NCBI GenBank assembly: GCA_001557035.1
Contig: LSKJ01000083.1
Location: 1 to 14,844 of the forward strand
Origin: Rhodospirillaceae bacterium CCH5-H10
GTDB taxonomy: Bacteria; Pseudomonadota; Alphaproteobacteria; Reyranellales; Reyranellaceae
DNA: 14,844 nt
Reading direction: 5' to 3'
Shown here: positions 1 through 6,260 of the stretch, piece by piece
Layout of the letters: every line of letters starts with the position of its first letter
Numbering within the stretch: the stretch's first letter is position 1
The notes under the pieces: model-generated
The model's input: only the letters and a program-made list of their open reading frames with translations
Told to the model about the DNA's origin: nothing
The model's database searches: none
Made by a program: the position numbers and the translations under genes

Positions 1-1
1 G

Positions 2-469
2 GGTCCCGCCGCGCCGCTGACCATGCACGGCCAGTACATCAAGGATTTCAGCTTCGAGAACCCGCGCGCGCCGCAGAGCCTGATCGAACAGACGCAGCCG
101 CAGCTGACGCTGAACGTGCAGGTGGCCAACCGCCAGTTCGACGCCAAGACCTTCGAGGTGTCGATCACCATCGAGGCCTCCGCGCACACGCCGGAGAAAG
201 AGCCGCTGTTCATGCTCGAGCTGGTCTATGCCGGCACGGTGACCCTGGGCGAGCTGCCGCCGGAAGCCACGGGACCGATGCTGTTCATCGAGACGCCGCG
301 CCTGCTCTTCCCGTTCGCCCGCGCCATCGTGGCCAACGCCACGCGCGAGGCCGGCTTCCCGCCGCTCAACATCGCCCCGGTCGACTTCGTGGCCCTCTAT
401 CGCCAGCAGATCGAAGCCAACGGCGGCCAGCCGCCGAGCATCCAGTCCGGCCCGGTCGGCCACGCCTAA
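2..469 (+). CDS. secB: Protein-export chaperone SecB (5' end cut by window edge)
   Basis: SecB is a cytosolic tetrameric chaperone that keeps preproteins unfolded and hands them to SecA for Sec export. The frame is open from base 2, giving 155 visible residues and a TAA stop. The first strand (QYIKDFSFENPRAP) and the LELVYAG, LFPFAR and PPLNIAPVDF segments are diagnostic of the family. An ATG at base 23 is not taken as the start: codons before it are open and read GPAAPLT, matching the Pro/Ala-rich N-terminal tails of alphaproteobacterial SecB. The true start therefore lies outside the window, probably within about 10 to 20 codons. The C-terminal tail is short and rich in Gly, Gln and Pro. 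The gene converges on dnaQ, which is its usual alphaproteobacterial neighbour. Family assignment is near certain. Confidence 0.95.
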   Translation, partial: GPAAPLTMHGQYIKDFSFENPRAPQSLIEQTQPQLTLNVQVANRQFDAKTFEVSITIEASAHTPEKEPLFMLELVYAGTVTLGELPPEATGPMLFIETPRLLFPFARAIVANATREAGFPPLNIAPVDFVALYRQQIEANGGQPPSIQSGPVGHA

Positions 470-477
470 CTTCTTTG

Positions 478-590
478 CCTCCCCCGTCACACGGGGGAGG
501 TGGCCGCAGGCCGGAGGGGGTGGGCTTCAGTCGGGGCGTTCTTCGCGTTGCCTTCCCCCTCCCAGCCTCCCCCGTATGACGGGGGAGGAG
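478..590. repeat. Double-hairpin palindromic intergenic repeat (REP/MITE-like), possible bidirectional terminator
   Basis: Two copies of one 10-bp stem flank this element. CCTCCCCCGT at 478-487 pairs with 491-500 (loop CAC), and the same stem at 566-575 pairs with 579-588 (loop ATG). Between them, GGCC-GCA-GGCC (502-512) forms a small hairpin, and GGAGGGGG (513-520) can pair with CCCCCTCC (555-562). The element fills the 124-bp gap between convergent secB and dnaQ almost completely, so it could also stop transcription from both sides, although no T-tract follows the stems. From memory, similar G/C-rich elements are dispersed in alphaproteobacterial genomes. The copy number here cannot be judged from one window. 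Confidence 0.75.
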
Positions 591-593
591 GAA

Positions 594-1271
594 TCAAACC
601 TTGAGCCAGATCGGTTCGTTGATCTTGTTCAGGAATTCCGCATGCGCGGCCAGTTCGGCCGCGCTTGCCGCATGCGGGCGCGGCGGCCGCAGGGTCAGGG
701 CCTGGGTCACCATGCCCTGGACGCCCGCGGCGGCCATCTCCGGCGCGAGGCCGAGATCGCGCTGCCGGCCGCCGCTCAGCTCCAGATAGACTTCCGCCAG
801 CAGCTCCGAATCGAGCAACGCGCCGTGCTTGGTGCGCTTGGTGTTGTCGATACCGAACCGGTCGCACAGCGAGTCGAGGCTGGCGCGCTGGCCTGGGAAC
901 TTGCGGCGCGCCATCGAGACGGTGTCGACATAGGCGTTCGTGAGCTTGGGCTTGCCGGCGCGCGCGAGTTCGGCGTTCAGGAAGCCCAGATCGAACTGCG
1001 CGTTGTGAATGACCAGCTGGGCATCGCCCAGGAATTCCAGCAGTTCGTCGGCCTTGTCGGCGAACAATGGCTTGTCGGCCAGGAACTCGTCGGAGAGCCC
1101 GTGCACCTCCTGCGCCCCGGCCGGCATCGGCATCTCGGGATTGAGGTAGAGCTGCAGCGAGCGGCCGGTGGCCACGAGGTTGACCAGCTCGATGCAGCCG
1201 ATCTCGACCACGCGGTTGCCGGCGAGAGGATCGAGGCCCGTGGTCTCGGTATCGAGGACGACTTCACGCAT
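594..1271 (-). CDS. dnaQ: DNA polymerase III epsilon subunit (3'-5' proofreading exonuclease)
   Basis: The product is 225 residues and removes misincorporated nucleotides as part of the replicative polymerase core. All DEDDh exonuclease motifs are present: ExoI DTETTG (D7, E9), ExoII around HNAQFDLGFLN (D94) and ExoIII HGALLDSELLAEVYLEL (H149, D154). The last roughly 20 residues (AHAEFLNKINEPIWLKV) form the tail that in this family contacts the polymerase alpha subunit. That role is family knowledge and is not visible in the sequence. The ATG at 1269-1271 begins directly at the first beta strand, as is usual. coaE ends only 26 bp upstream on the same strand, so the two are probably co-transcribed. 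Length is close to the E. coli protein (243 residues). Confidence 0.96.
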   Translation of the reverse strand: MREVVLDTETTGLDPLAGNRVVEIGCIELVNLVATGRSLQLYLNPEMPMPAGAQEVHGLSDEFLADKPLFADKADELLEFLGDAQLVIHNAQFDLGFLNAELARAGKPKLTNAYVDTVSMARRKFPGQRASLDSLCDRFGIDNTKRTKHGALLDSELLAEVYLELSGGRQRDLGLAPEMAAAGVQGMVTQALTLRPPRPHAASAAELAAHAEFLNKINEPIWLKV

Positions 1272-1297
1272 CCCGATCTTCTAGCGCAGTTGGCTGC

Positions 1298-1960
1298 CTA
1301 CTTGCGACGCGCGCGGGCGAGCCGGGCTGTGAATTTCTCCCGCCACGGATTGGACGGCCAGAAATTGCCGCGCAGGCCGCGCAACTCGGCGACGGCCTTG
1401 CCGAGCGCGGCCCGCGTCGGCGCGAGGCCCATGCCGGTCGGGATCACGATGCTGGCCTTGCGGCGCTTGAGCGCGTCCGGCACCTGCTGGCGCAGGATGC
1501 CTTCGAACTTCTCGACGGTCATGCCTGGACGGGCCAGGACGCGGCGACGCTGCAGGAAGGCCGGCGCACTCACCACCAAAGTGGCATCGACGCGCCGGTC
1601 GCCCATACCCTCGAACAGCAGCGGGATGTCGAGCACGACCAGCTTCTCGCCCGCCAGCGCCGCCCGCCTCAGGAAGGCGCGCTGCATGCGTTGAACCAGC
1701 GGATGCACGATCGCTTCCAGCCGGCGCAGCGCTTCCTTGTTGCCGAAGACGCGCGCCCCCAGCGCCTGACGGTCGAGCACGCCCGCCTTCACCACGCCGG
1801 GAAACGCCGCCTCGATACCGGGCAGCGCCGCGCCGCCCGGTGCCTGCAGCGCATGGACGGCGGCATCGGCGTCGTACACGGGCACGCCCATCTCCCGCAG
1901 CATTGTCGCTGCGGTCGACTTGCCCATGCCGATCGACCCGGTCAGTCCGACGATCACCAT
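1298..1960 (-). CDS. coaE: Dephospho-CoA kinase
   Basis: CoaE phosphorylates the 3'-OH of dephospho-CoA with ATP, the last step of coenzyme A synthesis. The 220-residue protein starts with the P-loop GSIGMGKST (residues 8-16). DADAAVH follows at 30-36, the conserved HP is at 86-87, the LDIPLLFE strand at 110-117 and the IPTG motif near the C-terminus (173-176). A basic extension of about 20 residues ends the protein (WPSNPWREKF to ARRK). The ATG at 1958-1960 has a Shine-Dalgarno-like GGAAAGA six bases upstream. dnaQ follows 26 bp downstream. The usual upstream partner aroE is missing from this strand and lies on the other strand at 4948-5838. Confidence 0.95.
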   Translation of the reverse strand: MVIVGLTGSIGMGKSTAATMLREMGVPVYDADAAVHALQAPGGAALPGIEAAFPGVVKAGVLDRQALGARVFGNKEALRRLEAIVHPLVQRMQRAFLRRAALAGEKLVVLDIPLLFEGMGDRRVDATLVVSAPAFLQRRRVLARPGMTVEKFEGILRQQVPDALKRRKASIVIPTGMGLAPTRAALGKAVAELRGLRGNFWPSNPWREKFTARLARARRK

Positions 1961-1993
1961 TCAGAGTCTTTCCGTCTCAAGGCGCCCGACCCA

Positions 1994-2104
1994 CCTCATC
2001 CTGAGGAGGCAGCGCAGCGGCCGTCTCGAAGGATGGGCAACGGACGTGGTGCTCGTGCCCACCCTTCGAGACGCGCTCCTTCCGGAGCGCTCCTCAGGGT
2101 GAGG
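1994..2104. repeat. 111-bp imperfect palindromic element between qor and coaE
   Basis: Long inverted arms run from 1994-2039 and 2056-2104 around a short centre. The outer tips are CCTCATCCTGAGGAG on the left and CTCCTCAGGGTGAGG on the right, complementary except for one base. The inner parts GTCTCGAAGGATGGGCA and TGCCCACCCTTCGAGAC also match with one mismatch. The right arm contains its own perfect hairpin, GCGCTCC-TTCC-GGAGCGC (2073-2090), which has decayed in the left arm. There is no coding capacity beyond antisense shadows. I recognise the CCTCATCCTGAGGAG and TCTCGAAGGATGG words as typical of a repeat dispersed in Bradyrhizobium-like genomes. It fills most of the 155-bp gap between qor and coaE. 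Confidence 0.8.
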
Positions 2105-2115
2105 CATTGTTGGGC

Positions 2116-3093
2116 CTAAGGAACCAGGACGGTCTGGCCCGTGGTCTTGCGGCTCTCCAGGTCGATGTGCGCCTGCGCGGCCTCGGCCAGCGGGTAGTGC
2201 TGGTCGATCGAGATCTTGACCTTGCCGCTCTTCACCATCTTGAACAGCGAACGGGCGCTGGCTTCGAGGTCGGCGCGCGTGGCGGTGTAGGCGCCGAGGC
2301 TGGGGCGGGTGACGTAGAGCGAGCCCTTGGCGTTGAGGATGCCGATCGGAATCGGCGCAACGGCGCCCGAGGCGTTGCCGAACGAGACCATCAGGCCGCG
2401 CGGCTGCAGGCAGTCGAGCGAGGCCGCCCAGGTGTCCTTGCCGACGCCATCGAACACGACCGGCACGCCCTTGTTCTTGGTGATCTTCTTCACCTCGGCC
2501 ACGATGTCCTGCCTGGTGTAGTCGATCACCCACTTGTAGCCGTTCTTCTTGGCCAGCGCGGCCTTCTCCGGCGACGAGGTCGTGCCGATCACCTTGTAGC
2601 CGCGCGCCTTGGCCCACTGGCCGAACAGCAGGCCGACGCCGCCGGCGGCGGCATGGAACAGGATCGTGTCGCCCTTCTTCAGCCAGGCCTTGGCGGTGCG
2701 GTCGACCAGGTACTCCGTGGTCATGCCCTTCAGCATGATCGCGGCCGCCTGCTCGTCGCTCACGCCGCTCGGCACCTTCACGAGCTGGTCGACGCCCATC
2801 ACGCGCTCCTGGCAGTAGGCGCCCAGCACGCCGCAATAGGCGACACGGTCGCCCTTCTTGAAGCCCTTCACGCGCGGGCCGACCTCGACGATCACGCCCG
2901 CCGCCTCGCGGCCGACCGCGTTCGGCATCGGCGTCTGATAGAGACCGGAACGGGTATAGACGTCGATGAAGTTCAGACCGATCGCGGTGTGACGCAGCTT
3001 GACCTGGCCGGGACCGGGCTTGCCGACCTCGACGTCCTCGAACTTCATCTTCTCCGGGCCGCCGTTTTCGTGAATCAGGATGGACTTGGACAT
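2116..3093 (-). CDS. NADPH:quinone oxidoreductase (zinc-free MDR superfamily)
   Basis: The product is 325 residues of the QOR branch of medium-chain dehydrogenase/reductases, cytosolic enzymes that reduce quinones or other electrophiles with NADPH. Visible features are LNFIDVYTRSGLY (40-52), GREAAGVIVEVG (61-72) and the Rossmann loop AAAGGVG (148-154). The C-terminal stretch ends in TTGQTVLVP. The cysteine ligands of zinc alcohol dehydrogenases are absent, as expected for quinone reductases. The ATG at 3091-3093 has a strong AGGGGAGA ribosome-binding site at 3102-3109. A possible -10 box on this strand lies at 3151-3156. It points away from the sugar dehydrogenase, and the palindromic repeat separates it from coaE. 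Physiological substrate is unknown. qorA/qor is a possible symbol, but the family is too broad to assign one. Confidence 0.92.
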   Translation of the reverse strand: MSKSILIHENGGPEKMKFEDVEVGKPGPGQVKLRHTAIGLNFIDVYTRSGLYQTPMPNAVGREAAGVIVEVGPRVKGFKKGDRVAYCGVLGAYCQERVMGVDQLVKVPSGVSDEQAAAIMLKGMTTEYLVDRTAKAWLKKGDTILFHAAAGGVGLLFGQWAKARGYKVIGTTSSPEKAALAKKNGYKWVIDYTRQDIVAEVKKITKNKGVPVVFDGVGKDTWAASLDCLQPRGLMVSFGNASGAVAPIPIGILNAKGSLYVTRPSLGAYTATRADLEASARSLFKMVKSGKVKISIDQHYPLAEAAQAHIDLESRKTTGQTVLVP

Positions 3094-3150
3094 TCGAAAT
3101 TTCTCCCCTTGCAGCGGCGACCGAGGAACGTCGCCTGCTTGCGGGCGTCG

Positions 3151-3158
3151 AGTATAGT
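3151..3158. promoter_or_regulatory. Possible overlapping divergent -10 boxes
   Basis: AGTATAGT reads TATACT on the minus strand (3156 to 3151), a 5 of 6 match to the sigma-70 -10 box that would give qor a leader of about 50 nt. On the plus strand TATAGT (3153-3158) would give the sugar dehydrogenase a leader of about 45 nt. The -35 regions are poor: CTGGCG at 17-bp spacing on the minus strand, and nothing clear on the plus strand. The position, midway in a 114-bp divergent gap, is the main support. Confidence 0.35.
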
Positions 3159-3207
3159 GACCGGCCTTTCAGGCGCCAGCCCGGCGCAGTCTTCTCCCGG
3201 AGAGTTT

Positions 3208-4347
3208 ATGCCCAGGAAGCTCCTCATCGGACGCCGCGGCCTTCTCGCCGCCTCCACCAGCGCGGTCCTGGCAAGCCCGGCCATCGTCCGCGCGCAGCAA
3301 GTCCTCAAGAGCAGCAAGGCTTCCTACAGCCTGAGGATGCTCACCCTCGACCTCGAGCAGCCCTGGGGCATGGCCTTCCTGCCCGACGGCCGGATGCTGA
3401 TCACGGAGCGGCCGGGCCGCTTGCGCCTCTTCGCCAACGGACGGCTCGAACGGGCACCGGTCGGCGGCCTGCCCAAGGTCTATGCGCGCGGCCAGGGCGG
3501 CCTGCTCGACGTCTGCCTGCATCCTGACTTCGCCCGCAATTCCCAGCTCTATCTCACCTATTCCGGCGAGGGCGAGGGCGGTGCCGCGACGGTGCTGGCC
3601 CGGGCGGAGTTCCGCAACAATGCGCTGGTCGGCGTGCAGCGCATCTTCGAGGCGCTGCCGCGAACCTCCGGCGGCCTGCATTTCGGCTCGCGCATCGTGT
3701 TCGACAAGGCCGGCCTGCTCTACGTCACCTGCGGCGAGCGCTACCAGATGCAGCGGGCACAGAACCTCGCCGATCTCGGCGGCAAGGTCGTGCGGCTGCG
3801 CGACGACGGCTCGATCCCACCCGACAATCCCTTCGTCGGCCGCGCCGGCGCACGGCCCGAGATCTTCACCTGGGGCCATCGCAATCCGCAGGGCATGGCG
3901 ATGAATCCCGCCACCGGCCGGATCTGGCTGGTCGAGCACGGGCCGCGCGGCGGCGACGAACTGAACCTGCTGAAGGCCGGCGCCAACTACGGCTGGCCTC
4001 TGGCCACCCATGGCATCGACTACAGCGGTTCGACGATCAGCCCGAACAAGAGTCTTCCGGGCATGGAAGATCCGGTGCGCTTCTGGGTGCCGTCGATTTC
4101 GCCGAGCGGGCTCGCCTTCTATGACGGCGACCGCTTCCCCGGCTGGAGGGGCTCGGTCTTCACCGGCGCCCTCTCGGACAATGCGCTGCACCGCATCGAA
4201 CTCGACGGCGACCGTTTCGTCGGCGAAGAGCGGTTGCTCGTCGACGTTCTTCCCTATATCCGCGACGTTCGGCAGGGGCCCGATGGGCTCATCTACCTCG
4301 TCACTCACACCGACAGTGGCGGCCTCTATCGCCTGGAGCCTGCGTAA
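3208..4347 (+). CDS. PQQ-dependent aldose sugar dehydrogenase, Tat-exported
   Basis: The 379-residue protein belongs to the soluble glucose dehydrogenase (YliI/Asd-like) beta-propeller family, which oxidises aldoses with bound PQQ in the periplasm. The N-terminus is a twin-arginine-type signal (GRRGLLAAS, residues 8-16, hydrophobic stretch, then SPAIVRA with likely cleavage after A29). Family motifs are QPWGMAFLPDGRMLITERPG (51-70), GGLHFGSR (155-162, with the candidate catalytic His158), WGHRNPQGM (222-230, PQQ-contacting Arg/Asn/Gln region), EHGPRGGDELN (243-253), NYGWP (260-264) and RQGPDG (355-360). The ATG at 3208 was chosen because the signal peptide starts there and GGAG lies at 3199-3202; open codons further upstream are antisense to qor. 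It heads the operon and its TAA is 4 nt before maf. No PQQ synthesis genes are in view, so cofactor supply is unknown. Confidence 0.9.
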   Translation: MPRKLLIGRRGLLAASTSAVLASPAIVRAQQVLKSSKASYSLRMLTLDLEQPWGMAFLPDGRMLITERPGRLRLFANGRLERAPVGGLPKVYARGQGGLLDVCLHPDFARNSQLYLTYSGEGEGGAATVLARAEFRNNALVGVQRIFEALPRTSGGLHFGSRIVFDKAGLLYVTCGERYQMQRAQNLADLGGKVVRLRDDGSIPPDNPFVGRAGARPEIFTWGHRNPQGMAMNPATGRIWLVEHGPRGGDELNLLKAGANYGWPLATHGIDYSGSTISPNKSLPGMEDPVRFWVPSISPSGLAFYDGDRFPGWRGSVFTGALSDNALHRIELDGDRFVGEERLLVDVLPYIRDVRQGPDGLIYLVTHTDSGGLYRLEPA

Positions 4348-4351
4348 CGCC

Positions 4352-4951
4352 ATGCTGATCCTCGCCTCCGCCAGCCATTCGCGCCGGCAGATGCTGCAGA
4401 ATGCCGGCCTCGATTTCACGGTCGAAACCTCCGGTGTCGACGAGGACGAGGTGAAGCTGAGCCTGTCGGCGGAGAAGGCCACGCCGCGGGACATCGCCGA
4501 GACGCTGGCCGAACTGAAGGCACAGCGCGTCTCCAAGCGAAACCCCGACGCGATGGTGATCGGCGCGGATTCGACCCTGGCCTGCAACGGCCGGCTGTTC
4601 GACAAGCCGACGACGATGGCGGCGGCGCGAACGCAGCTACAAGCGCTGGGCGGCCGGACGCACGAGCTTCATTCCTCGGTCGTCGTCGCCCGGGGCGGCC
4701 TACGGCTGTGGCACAGCAACGAGCATGCGCGCCTCACCATGCGCACGTTCGACGATGCCTTCCTCGACGCCTATCTCGCGCGGGCCGGAGACGCAGTCCT
4801 CACGTCGGTCGGCGCCTACCAGCTCGAAGGCGTGGGGGCGCACCTTTTCACGAAGGTCGAGGGCGATTACTTCACCATCCTCGGCCTGCCGCTGCTGCCG
4901 CTGCTCTCGTTCCTCGCCGGACATGGCATCGGCCTGGAGAAAGCCGCATGA
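4352..4951 (+). CDS. maf: Maf-family nucleoside triphosphate pyrophosphatase
   Basis: Maf proteins hydrolyse non-canonical or selected canonical NTPs to NMP and pyrophosphate in the cytosol; they were first named as septum-formation inhibitors. The 199-residue product shows LASASHSRRQML (4-14 region, substrate loop), VIGADSTL (69-76, with the catalytic-type Asp72), LFDKP (82-86), GGRTHELHSSVVVA (100-113) and SVGAYQLEG (152-160) followed by VEGDYFTILGLPL. The usual residues after the Asp in relatives I know are Gln or Thr (GADQ, GADT); here it is Ser. Substrate class cannot be assigned from sequence. The gene begins 4 nt after the sugar dehydrogenase stop, and its TGA overlaps the aroE start (ATGA). 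Maf followed by AroE is a conserved alphaproteobacterial pair. Confidence 0.94.
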   Translation: MLILASASHSRRQMLQNAGLDFTVETSGVDEDEVKLSLSAEKATPRDIAETLAELKAQRVSKRNPDAMVIGADSTLACNGRLFDKPTTMAAARTQLQALGGRTHELHSSVVVARGGLRLWHSNEHARLTMRTFDDAFLDAYLARAGDAVLTSVGAYQLEGVGAHLFTKVEGDYFTILGLPLLPLLSFLAGHGIGLEKAA

Positions 4952-5838
4952 GCGCATACGACACGCTTCTCGCCGAAGCCGCCGGCCGCCCCTTCGCCGC
5001 CATCGTCGGCTGGCCGGTCGAACACTCGCGCTCGCCGGCATTACATGGCTACTGGCTGAAGCAGCATCGCATCGACGCTCATTACGGCCGCCTCCCGGTG
5101 CAGCCGAACCCGGCCGCGCTCCAGGAGCTGGTGGCCTTCCTGCGCGCGACGCCCAACGCGCGCGGCTGCAATCTCACGCTGCCGCACAAGATCGAGATCA
5201 TGCCGTTTCTCAACCGCATCGATCCCGTCGCGCGGCGGATCGGCGCGGTGAACACAGTGGTGAAACATGCCGACGGCACGCTCGAAGGCCGCAACACCGA
5301 CGGGTTCGGCTTCCTCGAAGCCCTGAGATACAACGCCCCGCACTGGCTGGCCGACACCGGTCCGGTGGTCGTGCTCGGCGCCGGTGGCGCCGCGCGGGCC
5401 GTCGTCGCCAGCCTGATCGATGCCGGCGTGCCGGAACTGCGACTGACGAACCGTACGCGCCAGACCGCGGTCGATCTCGGTGTCGCCTTCACCCCATCGG
5501 GCGGCCAACGCATCGTCGTCGGCTCGTGGGACGAGCGGGCGGAACTGCTGAAAGGTGCGACCCTGCTGGTCAACACGACCTCGCTCGGCATGAAGGACCA
5601 GCCCGGTCTCGACATCGACCTCGCAAAACTGCCGCGCGAGGCGGTGGTGTACGACATCGTCTACGTGCCGCTGGAGACTTACCTGCTGGCAGCCGCGCGT
5701 TCGCGCGGCAATCGCTGCGTCGACGGGCTCGGCATGCTGCTGCATCAGGGCCGGCCGGGCTTCGAGGCCTGGTTCGGGCCGAAGGTCGACGTCACCGTGG
5801 AGCAGCGCCGCGCCGTCGCGGCCGATCTCGGGGCATGA
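4948..5838 (+). CDS. aroE: Shikimate dehydrogenase (NADP+)
   Basis: AroE reduces 3-dehydroshikimate to shikimate with NADPH in the chorismate pathway to aromatic amino acids. In the 296-residue product SRSP (27-30) binds the shikimate ring region, NLTLPHK carries the catalytic Lys81, and GRNTDG carries the catalytic Asp118. The nucleotide fold has GAGGAAR (144-150) and NRTR (168-171), whose Arg is the expected NADP+ 2'-phosphate contact. The C-terminus has DGLGMLLHQGRPGFEAWFG (259-277) with the conserved Gln267. The start overlaps the maf stop by 4 nt, and its own stop overlaps the next gene's start in the same ATGA manner, so translation is probably coupled. Length is slightly above the roughly 270-residue norm. 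Confidence 0.96.
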   Translation: MSAYDTLLAEAAGRPFAAIVGWPVEHSRSPALHGYWLKQHRIDAHYGRLPVQPNPAALQELVAFLRATPNARGCNLTLPHKIEIMPFLNRIDPVARRIGAVNTVVKHADGTLEGRNTDGFGFLEALRYNAPHWLADTGPVVVLGAGGAARAVVASLIDAGVPELRLTNRTRQTAVDLGVAFTPSGGQRIVVGSWDERAELLKGATLLVNTTSLGMKDQPGLDIDLAKLPREAVVYDIVYVPLETYLLAAARSRGNRCVDGLGMLLHQGRPGFEAWFGPKVDVTVEQRRAVAADLGA

Positions 5839-6260
5839 CCATGGAGAGCGATCCGCCGGAGGGCTTCAAGCCGCTCTTCCGCACCAGCCCGTTCCTCGAC
5901 CATAACGGGCCGTTCTTCTATCGCGAGAACGGCGACGGCACCTTCGTCGTCGGCCTGCGCATCCAGCCCAAGCACGCCAACGCACGCGGCGTGGCGCATG
6001 GCGGCATCCTCATGACCCTGTGCGACATCTCCCTCGGCTATCGCACGACGCGCAGCCAGACGCCCTCGCCGCTGATCGTCACCGCCAGCGTTAAGACCGA
6101 CTTCGCCGGTTCCGCGAAGATCGGCGACTGGGTCGAGGCCCATGTCGACGTCCACAAGGTCGGCGGGCGTCTCGCCTTTGCCAACTGCTACCTCCTGGTC
6201 GGCGAGGAGCGCATCGTGCATGCGAGCGCGGTGTTCGCGCGGACGGGCGATCGCACTTGA
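5835..6260 (+). CDS. PaaI-type hotdog-fold acyl-CoA thioesterase
   Basis: The 141-residue protein has the single hotdog domain of the PaaI/YbgC-like thioesterases, which hydrolyse acyl- or aryl-CoA esters in the cytosol. The key signature is NARGVAHGGILMTLCD (49-64), with the HGG turn at the start of the central helix and Asp64 in it. LIVTASVKTDFAGSAKIGDW (80-99) and the final strand IVHASAVFAR complete the fold. The start at 5835 overlaps the aroE stop (ATGA); a second in-frame ATG two codons on is equally possible because the first residues are MTM. Its TGA overlaps the next gene's TTG start. Substrate is unknown; nothing in the operon points to a specific acyl-CoA. Confidence 0.88.
   Translation: MTMESDPPEGFKPLFRTSPFLDHNGPFFYRENGDGTFVVGLRIQPKHANARGVAHGGILMTLCDISLGYRTTRSQTPSPLIVTASVKTDFAGSAKIGDWVEAHVDVHKVGGRLAFANCYLLVGEERIVHASAVFARTGDRT

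Noticed and set aside
23..25. ATG as the start of secB
   Set aside because: Upstream codons in the window are open and resemble the known Pro/Ala-rich N-terminal tail, so the start is outside the window.
576..1694. Long open frame on the plus strand opposite dnaQ and coaE
   Set aside because: It is antisense to two genes with full catalytic motifs, has arginine-rich composition without a recognisable domain, and is expected by chance at this GC content.
1961..2836. 291-codon minus-strand frame across the palindromic repeat and most of qor
   Set aside because: It is an alternative frame of qor running into repeat DNA; the qor frame carries all family motifs.
3169..4605. 478-codon open frame on the minus strand opposite the sugar dehydrogenase and maf
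   Set aside because: It is an antisense shadow of two well-supported genes, with no family motifs and a composition typical of third-position GC bias.
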